This document shows, piece after piece, positions 14,571 through 20,976 of a stretch of 38,601 nt of DNA. Location: the IMG/VR virus record IMGVR_UViG_3300047586_000182, positions 1 to 38,601 of that record, one strand, 5' to 3'. Source of the stretch: a virus. A program made the position numbers and the translations under genes. Each line of letters starts with the position of its first letter. Position 1 is the first letter of the stretch. A model generated the notes under the pieces. The model was not told the origin of the DNA and did not search any database. It worked only from the letters and a program-made list of their open reading frames with translations.

Positions 14571-15005
14571 ATGGCATTTCCAAAATTAGAAGAAGTTAAG
14601 AATATATCCGTAGTGCTAGGCAGTTTCCTCCTGGCAGGACTGACCGCATTTGCACCGAACATTCCGACTGAAATGAGAACTCCTGTTCTATTCGCGACGC
14701 TCATACTGTCTGCACTCTTGGCAGGAAGCTACCAGGGCCACAGATTCTCCACGAATGGTCTAATCACATCTGCGCAACCTCTCTTGTCGTCTGCATCTGC
14801 CGTTTTTGGAGACATAAAGAACCTGTCCCCGGAAGCGATGGCGATCATATCCACGTTACAGGCCGGGCAGTCTCCGACGATTGACCAGCTCATGGCAATT
14901 CAGCCTGATCTAGCTCAGCTTACGAAAGATGCAGAGGCTGCGGCCAAAGTGGGATTCACCAAGATCGAAACCCCAACCGCACCCATCCAGGAGGTCGTGA
15001 AATGA
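14571..15005 (+). CDS. Membrane protein with two hydrophobic segments, 144 aa
   Basis: Start at ATG 14571 after GAGGTGAT (14556-14563). Hydrophobic segments at about residues 12-30 (VVLGSFLLAGLTAFAP) and 38-58 (PVLFATLILSALLAG), then a soluble C-terminal part with SPEAMAIISTLQAGQSPTID. Size and topology would suit a holin-like or envelope protein, but no family is recognised. First of four overlapping membrane/secreted genes. Its stop overlaps the next ATG. Confidence 0.6.
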   Translation: MAFPKLEEVKNISVVLGSFLLAGLTAFAPNIPTEMRTPVLFATLILSALLAGSYQGHRFSTNGLITSAQPLLSSASAVFGDIKNLSPEAMAIISTLQAGQSPTIDQLMAIQPDLAQLTKDAEAAAKVGFTKIETPTAPIQEVVK

Positions 15006-15328
15006 TTCTTGAAATTATCATGTTGGCTATTCTTGGGATAGCCTTTGTGTGTCTGGCTCACAGATTCTACTACAAGATGCTTCCACTTTCGGTGGCTTTG
15101 GATAAGGCGCTCGCCCAGGTGTGCATACTTAATGAGGCGTGGGCGAAGGCGCTCTCCCAAGTGAACGCACTCACGACCGAGTTGGGGATTACTCAAAAAG
15201 AACTCGCGGACAGTCGGGCCGAGATTCAATTATTGCGGGACGATCTGGAGACAACCCGTGGAGACCTGGGAAAGACACGAACCTCCCTGGCATCTTGCCA
15301 AACAGCGATCGAAAATGATCGAAAGTGA
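15002..15328 (+). CDS. N-terminally anchored coiled-coil protein, 108 aa
   Basis: Residues 2-20 form one membrane segment (ILEIIMLAILGIAFVCLAH), followed by a coiled coil (ITQKELADSRAEIQLLRDDL and on) to near the C-terminus. The shape, an inner-membrane anchor with a long external rod, resembles the i-spanin of bacterial phages, though an archaeal host has no outer membrane. ATGA overlap with the gene before. Function by analogy only. Confidence 0.6.
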   Translation: MILEIIMLAILGIAFVCLAHRFYYKMLPLSVALDKALAQVCILNEAWAKALSQVNALTTELGITQKELADSRAEIQLLRDDLETTRGDLGKTRTSLASCQTAIENDRK

Positions 15329-15352
15329 TTTCGTCCCAGGAGGCAGAACGAT

Positions 15353-16147
15353 TTGGAATTTCTCACACAAGACGACATTAGAAAATATGCCTACACATCC
15401 CTTATTCTGGCCCTGATCTGCCTTCTGTCGATCATCTACTTAGTTGCTGTGGGCGGACTGAGCAACATCTACTACACCGAAGATATCCAGGGAACCGATG
15501 TCCAACACTTGGATGCCCGAACCTATAGCGATGAAACCTCCGTCACCGCCTCGGCCAATAACGCCACTTCTGCAAAACTGCATATCGCAGTTGACAGAGG
15601 GGTCCAAGACGGAAGCGGGGGCGAAAGTGGCCAGACCACAACCAGTGATTTTGAAGTGGCTGGAGCAAAAGGTGGCTGGGGGGACAAGTATTACATCGTC
15701 GCCTCCAATGACGGTTTGAAGCAAGTACGAAAGGCTGATAAGTTCGTTGGTGATTTCATCGGGTCCTCGAAGTCCGTGATCATCGAGACCGGTGTACCAA
15801 GTCTGGATAATACCGTAGATATGCTGGGCAGCAGTCAGTTCCACGGCGAGATTATCAACGGCATGACTGGAAGACCTGTCACCACCGATGAGATCGATGT
15901 CGTCATGGCCGGCAAGTTCGGTTCATATCTCAACGCCTCAATTCCCAAGGCAAATGTGACTCAAACAGACTGGTTAGCATTCTGCGCTCAGTCATACCAT
16001 GATGTCAGCATGGCTTCAGAAGGCGGGTACTATATCCTTCCGGCTGGTTATGATATTGACAAGTCGGGAAACCTTGCCAGAAATTCAACTGACTGGCAGG
16101 TAAACGCAACCACTAAGAGGATTGAATTGAAACCCGGAGTGATTTGA
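15353..16147 (+). CDS. Membrane-anchored external protein, 264 aa, TTG start
   Basis: AGGAGG at 15338-15343 selects TTG 15353. One membrane segment at residues 14-37 (TSLILALICLLSIIYLVAVG) is followed by a 225-residue external domain rich in Ser, Thr, Asp and Gly, with several N-x-S/T sites such as NAT and NST that could be glycosylated in archaea. No enzyme motif seen. It may act at the host envelope or sit in virions. The stop overlaps the next start (TGATG). Confidence 0.62.
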   Translation: MEFLTQDDIRKYAYTSLILALICLLSIIYLVAVGGLSNIYYTEDIQGTDVQHLDARTYSDETSVTASANNATSAKLHIAVDRGVQDGSGGESGQTTTSDFEVAGAKGGWGDKYYIVASNDGLKQVRKADKFVGDFIGSSKSVIIETGVPSLDNTVDMLGSSQFHGEIINGMTGRPVTTDEIDVVMAGKFGSYLNASIPKANVTQTDWLAFCAQSYHDVSMASEGGYYILPAGYDIDKSGNLARNSTDWQVNATTKRIELKPGVI

Positions 16148-16716
16148 TGAAAAAAATGTTAATTGCCATCTTTGCAATGATGGCTATTATGGTTGGAATG
16201 GCCCCGGCCATAACCCCCACAAATTACAACTATTGGCAGCCGCTCGACATTGGACTATGGTACAATAAGATGCCACAGGTCGTCTATGTTCCAGTCTACG
16301 TGAATACCGAGCCTTCTGTTGTTGGCACTCCGTCCAGTGTAGTTCCTACCAACAGGAGTAATGTAAGTATTCCCGCAGGCGTTTCTCCGGGTCCAAAAAT
16401 CAATCCCCATGCATCTCCGAGAATCACAAACGTGTTTAGTGAGAAGGATTTTAAGACCACGCTCGGCAATCCCATGCGTTCTGTGGTCTCCTTTGTGGAC
16501 ACGTCTAAAGGGAGCATGCCTGGGGGGACTAGCACCATATCGGTGACAAACTTCTATAATGCCTTCACTGGGCAAACTGAATATATGATGAATGCCGGAC
16601 CTACCAGACCAGAGAAGTCGCCCGATCCCGCCATGCTTCCCGGGAACTCCACCACGGACATAAATGTCGCCTATCAGTGGTACGAGAGTCAACTTCAGAG
16701 ATTTGAGATGTTGTGA
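16147..16716 (+). CDS. Secreted protein with signal peptide, 189 aa
   Basis: MKKMLIAIFAMMAIMVGMAP is a typical cleavable signal peptide ending near APA-I. The mature part is Pro/Ser/Thr/Asn-rich with YWQPLDIGLWYNKMPQVVYV and several N-x-S/T sites (NRSN, NVS, NST). GGAGTGAT lies before the ATG. A viral protein exported on its own suggests action on the cell surface, such as S-layer or exclusion of other viruses. Family unknown. Confidence 0.65.
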   Translation: MKKMLIAIFAMMAIMVGMAPAITPTNYNYWQPLDIGLWYNKMPQVVYVPVYVNTEPSVVGTPSSVVPTNRSNVSIPAGVSPGPKINPHASPRITNVFSEKDFKTTLGNPMRSVVSFVDTSKGSMPGGTSTISVTNFYNAFTGQTEYMMNAGPTRPEKSPDPAMLPGNSTTDINVAYQWYESQLQRFEML

Positions 16717-16732
16717 TTCCGAGGAAATTGCA

Positions 16733-17164
16733 ATGCCAGGAATCGATATCAAGTTCACCAATGCCGACAAGATCATCCAAGGCCTCAATGATAGGGTCAA
16801 GACCATTGAAGATACCCTGGAGAAGACTGCTAAGGGCATGGGTGTCCTTGCCTGCAATGAGATCCACCCACGGACTCACAAGAAGACCGGCAACTGGGAT
16901 GGCACGATTCACGCCGAGGTCTCGAAACTGGGGCCGATGAAGTACGAACTCTGGGTAGGTTCACGAGGCGCTTTCAATGGTAGTGGATACAACTACGGAG
17001 CCAAGCAAGAGGCCCTGAATCATCCCATCGAACAGGGTTGGAACGCGGCTCAGAGCGAGATGCAAGATCTATTCCAGCGGAACATCACCGCAGGACTACA
17101 GGGAAAGAGCATCACACAGAACGTGGCAGCCCCAGATGAAATGGGCATGATGGCAGGAGTTTGA
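16733..17164 (+). CDS. Neck/tail completion protein, HK97 gp10-like
   Basis: 143 aa from ATG 16733, chosen by GAGG at 16721-16724. The helix ADKIIQGLNDRVKTIEDTLE, then HKKTGNWDGTIHAEVSK, ELWVGSRGAFNGSGYNYGAK and the helix near the end follow the pattern of gp10-like proteins (R-T-G-L-R, then Y-A-x-Y-x-E). These proteins complete the tail top. It is followed in order by a terminator-like protein and tail tube, as expected. Confidence 0.65.
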   Translation: MPGIDIKFTNADKIIQGLNDRVKTIEDTLEKTAKGMGVLACNEIHPRTHKKTGNWDGTIHAEVSKLGPMKYELWVGSRGAFNGSGYNYGAKQEALNHPIEQGWNAAQSEMQDLFQRNITAGLQGKSITQNVAAPDEMGMMAGV

Positions 17165-17166
17165 AA

Positions 17167-17613
17167 ATGGCAGATGCTAGTTTCATGGTCGCCCTAATCG
17201 CCCAGGTTTTGCAGAACGATGACATCCTGAGTGGCCTGGCGGATTTCGTCATTCCTGGGTTCAACAGACACAACGCGGATGAGTCCCTCAAAGGCCCTCA
17301 TCAGGCCTGCATAGGGGTCAGGAACTTCCAGTCCATCACCGAGGCATTGCCAGGGTGCTACTTCCATAGTGGAACTGAAGAGAATGACGGTATCGAGTTT
17401 CATGTTATCCATATCAGTGATAATGATGTATATGCGCATTCAATAGTCGCAAGGATCAAAGATCTACTGAAAGCCGGGTTGTATTGCACCTTCGGCGGCG
17501 TGAACTATCGAGTCCGCCTGCTAAACCTCACCTTCAATGCTCTGAATGATGATCAATTCACAGATAGGATACAGATCATTGGCACATGCCGGTTGAAGTA
17601 TCTAGATTCTTAG
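17167..17613 (+). CDS. Tail terminator-like protein
   Basis: 148 aa. Starts at ATG 17167 with GGAG upstream; an in-frame TTG at 17161 is less likely. The order helix (ASFMVALIAQVLQNDDILSG), beta strands (GIEFHVIHISDNDVYAHSIV), helix and a C-terminal strand (QIIGTCRLKYLDS) is like small tail-terminator proteins that cap the tail tube. Position between gp10-like and tube genes supports the call. Confidence 0.6.
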   Translation: MADASFMVALIAQVLQNDDILSGLADFVIPGFNRHNADESLKGPHQACIGVRNFQSITEALPGCYFHSGTEENDGIEFHVIHISDNDVYAHSIVARIKDLLKAGLYCTFGGVNYRVRLLNLTFNALNDDQFTDRIQIIGTCRLKYLDS

Positions 17614-17623
17614 GAGGTTACTT

Positions 17624-17776
17624 ATGGCGGAATTTGTAGAGCATTGTCTAGCATGTGGATTTGAACGCATCACCACAGTATCAGATTGCGGAAGGGTTAC
17701 TTTCAATGCGTTTTGTGGTCAATGTGGGCAACCTACAGATTTTCCCCTTTCTAAAATAGGAAAGATTGATAGCTAG
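17624..17776 (+). CDS. Zinc-ribbon microprotein, 50 aa
   Basis: A strong AGGAGGT (17612-17618) precedes ATG 17624. The peptide has two CxxC knuckles: HCLACG and FCGQCGQ, 21 residues apart, and one more Cys. It would bind one zinc. Such a gene inside a tail block is odd; it might be a regulatory or host-takeover peptide. It ends just before two palindromes. Confidence 0.7.
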   Translation: MAEFVEHCLACGFERITTVSDCGRVTFNAFCGQCGQPTDFPLSKIGKIDS

Positions 17777-17780
17777 TTAT

Positions 17781-17839
17781 CTGGATATCCAGTTTTCTCA
17801 ATCACGATTACAGTTTTTTCCAATCTATTCGAATAGATT
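17781..17839 (+). promoter_or_regulatory. Two perfect palindromes before the tail-tube gene
   Basis: CTGGATATCCAG (17781-17792) and AATCTATTCGAATAGATT (17822-17839) are perfect palindromes of 12 and 18 bp. A T6 run lies between them and the second is followed by TTTT, then AAGGAG and the tail-tube ATG. They could be protein sites, or an RNA hairpin that ends upstream transcripts or boosts and protects the highly expressed tube message. Confidence 0.5.
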
Positions 17840-17857
17840 TTCAAGGAGTTTTAAGAA

Positions 17858-19198
17858 ATGGCAACAATAGGAGCCGTTAGCCCGACGAACCTAACCCTCG
17901 GGCTTGCGACCGAAACTACATCAGGTGTCTTGGCAACATCGCCAACCCTGGGCGTGGTGCTCGGCGCGGAATCGAGACCGAAGAATGTTAAACCATCCGG
18001 CCAACGGCAGGCATATGGCAACCCAGACCCTATCCTGACCTGGAGAAAGACAGAGACAACGGATATGTCCCTGCCAATGCTGCCCCTCATAGAGGACAAC
18101 GGCCTGGGAGAACTTCTGCTTGCTCACTTCGGGTCAGATACGCCCACGCGAGTGGCATCCTCTGCCGGGTACATTCATGCGTTCACCAGGACCGCCCCAA
18201 TAAAGACTCTCACGATGTGGGTTCACGACGGGTTACACGACAAGGCAATCAGGATGTGCGCTGTCGATACTCTGAACATCACGGCAAAGAAAGATGATGG
18301 TGACGTCCAGATCTCTTGTGACCTGAAGGGCGCAGATATGGCGGAGTCTTCCACCTTCGGCACACCGACATATGTAGATCTTGGATTGGCCCAGCCTAAA
18401 GCCCTGAGCGCATTCCAAGCCCGGCTAGAATGGGGCCAACCCCTTGCCAATATCAGAGATACCTGGACTCAACTTAAGTTCGCCTCCAAGATGAACGTCG
18501 TCCTGGGCGCAAATAGCAAGGACGGCAATCACTTTGCCGGATCTGGGTCTCCACGCCTCGTGACATCGAGCAAGACAGATACCACTTTGGATATCGACTT
18601 CATAGACACTGACGGTGAAGAAGAACGCAGGATAAGGGCAGGCCAGATGGTTGCGGCCACGGCCACGCAACAGGCAGATAATGCAAGTTTGATCAACTAC
18701 AGGTTCACCATCTTCGGCAACCAGGCGGATGCCACCAACTCTCCCTGGGGGGAGGCCGATATAGCAAACACAGGCGCAGTCACCATGACCATAGGCGGAA
18801 CCTACTCAGGCGGATCCACTGTGACCATGTACGAGCTAAAGGTCTCGACTGCCGCATCTCCAAACAAGTATATGTGGAGAAGCTGCACTGGCGGGGTTTG
18901 GTCTGCCTGGTCTACTGAGATTGCCATGCTTGTGACTGCAACGGCAGTAGGTGCAGAGGGAATCACCGTGATCTTCTCAAGCCTTGCCGCAAACGCTCTC
19001 GGAGACAGGTTCTATGTCTACAGCCACCCAATGAGGTATCTGCGTGTTGTGTCCTTAAACAATCGCTACGAATCTCTGGCTGATCAGGGTGGCCGAGATT
19101 TCGACGCTAAGACCGCAAGCTGCTATCATACCAGTGGACCGGGCGCAACAAAGCCTCTCTTGAGCATGTGCATCGCAAAAAGTGCAGCATATTCTTAG
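17858..19198 (+). CDS. Major tail (tube) protein
   Basis: 446 aa. Starts MATIGAVSPTNLTLGLATET with TSGVLATSPT, a usual tail-tube opening, then beta-rich body with ILTWRKTETTDMSLPM and GADMAESSTFG, and a later Ig-like insert (about residues 300-400: GAVTMTIGGTYSGGSTVTMY, WSAWSTEIAMLV) before the C-terminal YLRVVSLNNRYESLADQGG. Longer than the 150-300 aa of many tubes, which the added domain explains. Placement before chaperones and tape measure fits. The isolated ribosome-binding site and palindromes suggest separate control. Confidence 0.72.
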   Translation: MATIGAVSPTNLTLGLATETTSGVLATSPTLGVVLGAESRPKNVKPSGQRQAYGNPDPILTWRKTETTDMSLPMLPLIEDNGLGELLLAHFGSDTPTRVASSAGYIHAFTRTAPIKTLTMWVHDGLHDKAIRMCAVDTLNITAKKDDGDVQISCDLKGADMAESSTFGTPTYVDLGLAQPKALSAFQARLEWGQPLANIRDTWTQLKFASKMNVVLGANSKDGNHFAGSGSPRLVTSSKTDTTLDIDFIDTDGEEERRIRAGQMVAATATQQADNASLINYRFTIFGNQADATNSPWGEADIANTGAVTMTIGGTYSGGSTVTMYELKVSTAASPNKYMWRSCTGGVWSAWSTEIAMLVTATAVGAEGITVIFSSLAANALGDRFYVYSHPMRYLRVVSLNNRYESLADQGGRDFDAKTASCYHTSGPGATKPLLSMCIAKSAAYS

Positions 19199-19242
19199 TT
19201 GCTCCAGAAGGCTTTGAGTTTGGTAATGATTGGGAGGAAAAT

Positions 19243-19512
19243 ATGACATTTTTAGGATCACAAAGAATAGCACTTGCAACAGGAACGCCTGTGGCGGCAA
19301 CCATCCCGGTGAACACAAATAGGCTGGTGATATTCCCAGAACCGGATGAAAACGAGATTCGGTTCGAGGTCAACGCAGTTGCCAGTGCGGTAAGCCCTGG
19401 GAAGGTGCCATTACTTGATCCGATCCTCCTGACCATAAACAATCTCAATTCCCTCTCTTTCTGGGGCATAACCGGCGACTACGTGGGCGTGCAGTACTAC
19501 AACCAGGTTTAG
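19243..19512 (+). CDS. Small tail-region protein, 89 aa
   Basis: GGGAGG (19232-19237) 5 nt before ATG 19243 fixes the start; the frame extends upstream but without a site. Beta-rich with TGTPVAATIPVNTNRLVIFP and ITGDYVGVQYYNQV at the end. No family recognised. It lies in the tail block after the tube gene. Confidence 0.62.
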   Translation: MTFLGSQRIALATGTPVAATIPVNTNRLVIFPEPDENEIRFEVNAVASAVSPGKVPLLDPILLTINNLNSLSFWGITGDYVGVQYYNQV

Positions 19513-19526
19513 GAGGTTAAAATTGA

Positions 19527-19742
19527 ATGTGGGCAATATTCCAAAACTTTCAACTGGGGAAAGAGAAGCATCCGGCCAACTATCTGGCCGGGACACTCGT
19601 TTCAGATGATGAATGGACGGAGGAAATACGAAATAGCAAACTGATCCCAAACGGCTGGATTCAGTATGATCCCGGCGTTTCCCCCGAGAAGGTGGAACAG
19701 AAACAATATTTTGCGAAAGAACCTTACGGAGATCCTGCATAA
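19527..19742 (+). CDS. Small tail-region protein, 71 aa
   Basis: AGGAGGT at 19511-19517 precedes ATG 19527. The peptide MWAIFQNFQLGKEKHPANYL and then AGTLVSDDEWTEEIRNSKLI has no recognised family. A terminator-like hairpin follows about 40 nt after the stop, so it ends this transcription block. Confidence 0.6.
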   Translation: MWAIFQNFQLGKEKHPANYLAGTLVSDDEWTEEIRNSKLIPNGWIQYDPGVSPEKVEQKQYFAKEPYGDPA

Positions 19743-19781
19743 TCATTTGTGAAAGAAAATTAATTTCTGTATTGACCTAAA

Positions 19782-19803
19782 AAGCCCTTATTTTTTCGGG
19801 CTT
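19782..19803 (+). terminator. Hairpin with T-run, likely terminator
   Basis: AAGCCC (19782-19787) pairs with GGGCTT (19798-19803) and the loop holds a T6 run. It follows the 71-aa gene and comes before a structured leader. Confidence 0.45.
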
Positions 19804-19816
19804 GATAACAAACTAT

Positions 19817-19884
19817 GAGCCGGGGCGTACAAAGCCTAGCCTTGCTCGCTAGGATCAGGTAGGTGGAAATCTACCCCCCGGCTC
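19817..19884 (+). ncRNA. Three-way-junction RNA in a leader (candidate cis-element)
   Basis: A perfect 9-bp closing stem GAGCCGGGG (19817-19825) / CCCCGGCTC (19876-19884) encloses two perfect hairpins: CCTAGC/GCTAGG (19835-19853, 7-nt loop) and GGTAG/CTACC (19858-19875, 8-nt loop). The joining strands are 9, 4 and 0 nt. It resembles riboswitch or ribozyme junctions in outline, and also a tRNA without its D-arm, but has no TTCGA T-loop. It lies 37 nt before the start of the 58-aa gene, in the probable leader of the tail-chaperone genes. Confidence 0.6.
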
Positions 19885-19921
19885 CCTCATCTTAACAGCA
19901 TTTTAAAAGGGAGAATTGAAA

Positions 19922-20098
19922 ATGTCTGAAGATACCCAAAAATATACAGATGCTTACAACCTGTTTGCATCCATCGCTAAAATCGCGCCAAAGGATTATA
20001 CCTCCTTTCAAGTAAAACACGACGGCGATGTTTTGACAGTTATACCTATTATTCCAAAGAATCTCACAAAGAAAGTAGTTAGAAAAGCAGGTTTTTGA
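19922..20098 (+). CDS. Small protein before the tail chaperone, 58 aa
   Basis: GGGAG upstream selects ATG 19922 over an in-frame TTG at 19916. The peptide MSEDTQKYTDAYNLFASIAK, then VKHDGDVLTVIPIIPKNL and a basic end KKVVRKAGF, has no known family. Its start context, GGGAGAATTGAAAATGTC, is identical to that of the next gene. Confidence 0.6.
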   Translation: MSEDTQKYTDAYNLFASIAKIAPKDYTSFQVKHDGDVLTVIPIIPKNLTKKVVRKAGF

Positions 20099-20111
20099 GG
20101 GAGAATTGAAA

Positions 20112-20693
20112 ATGTCAAAGAAATCCATAGAAGAGCCCGTTGAGGCTCAGATGAATGAAGCGCCGATGAATGAAGATGAGTACATAAATCTCGATAATAT
20201 CGAAGCATTGAATGAGGCCCTCAAGCCAAAAAGAACGTTCTATCCGATCACACTCCACAATGGCCAGAAGCTTAAGATCCCTGTTCTTGTCCTGGGTATG
20301 GCCCATGGAATGGAAGCGTCCGATGGAGAACATTACAAAAAGGACGAGCCCAACAATTCTAAAAAAGTGCGGAGAGTGTGGATTCGAAAAATGAACTCGG
20401 GTATCCTCGAAGGCTGGAAGATCGTTAATGACAAAGATTTTAACCTGGTTCAAAAAGGCGAAACCCGGACAGATTCCCATGTAAGACTATTACGCGACAA
20501 AAAGATACCGATTACTATCTTTAGCATGATAGATTACAATGGCCTGACTGAGACCATGTTTCCCGGATCCATGGACGACCCACAAGATGTCAGAGACCGT
20601 TTGGATGCAATCCATAACGGGTCTGGCGAAAGCGTTTCCAATCCTGGGCCCTCCGACGATGGCGGCGAGGCACTATTACCCGAAACTGTTTGA
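20112..20693 (+). CDS. Tail assembly chaperone, N-terminal (gpG-like) product
   Basis: About 193 aa, encoded right before the tape measure, where tail assembly chaperones lie. After an acidic leader it has FYPITLHNGQKLKIPVLVLG and RRVWIRKMNSGILEGWKIV, and ends with an acidic Gly/Ser/Pro tail. The end overlaps a second frame one base forward (to 20922), the arrangement seen where a frameshift yields a longer gpG-T form. ATG 20112 has GGGAG upstream. Confidence 0.6.
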   Translation: MSKKSIEEPVEAQMNEAPMNEDEYINLDNIEALNEALKPKRTFYPITLHNGQKLKIPVLVLGMAHGMEASDGEHYKKDEPNNSKKVRRVWIRKMNSGILEGWKIVNDKDFNLVQKGETRTDSHVRLLRDKKIPITIFSMIDYNGLTETMFPGSMDDPQDVRDRLDAIHNGSGESVSNPGPSDDGGEALLPETV

Positions 20694-20697
20694 AGAT

Positions 20698-20922
20698 ATG
20701 TCTGGGGAAGAATTGCTTCAGATCGATCTGGAATGCCTGTATGAATCCAATCGCCGAGAATCTGAAGCCTACGAGAAGCAGAAGAAAGACGGCAATTGGA
20801 ACCGCGATCATCCAGGGGCAGCGGAGTTTCCGGATCAAGAAACTCGCTGGGCGAATGCTGCTGCAGCCTTGATAGGGGAAGGGGAAAGGAAGGCAGAACA
20901 GGAGCCGAAAGAAGAAGAGTAG
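20698..20922 (+). CDS. Tail assembly chaperone, second (gpT-like) frame
   Basis: Frame lies +1 to the upstream chaperone and is open back over its last 100 nt. The peptide from MSGEELLQIDLECLYESNRR to the acidic end KAEQEPKEEE resembles second-frame chaperone domains (GEELL...I.LE.L...RR..EAYEK). ATG 20698, 5 nt after the stop, has no good ribosome-binding site, so it may be made by reinitiation or by +1 slippage at CCC-G (20679-20682) or at GTT-TGA (20688-20693). Confidence 0.6.
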   Translation: MSGEELLQIDLECLYESNRRESEAYEKQKKDGNWNRDHPGAAEFPDQETRWANAAAALIGEGERKAEQEPKEEE

Positions 20923-20930
20923 TCTTCTTT

Positions 20931-20953
20931 CTTCTTTTCTTGAAAATAATAAA
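20931..20953 (+). terminator. T-run/AATAATAA element before the tape measure
   Basis: TTCTTTTCTTGAAAATAATA is the core. It follows the chaperone frames and precedes the tape measure start. Another copy of the block-boundary element. Confidence 0.4.
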
Positions 20954-20976
20954 GCATATTGATAATAACTTTGGCG

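Noticed and set aside
16255-16857. 200-codon minus-strand frame under the secreted-protein gene
   Set aside because: Antisense to a gene with clear signal peptide and ribosome-binding site.
19817-19884. Canonical tRNA
   Set aside because: Has cloverleaf-like ends but no D-arm of normal size and no TTCGA T-loop; better seen as a three-way junction.
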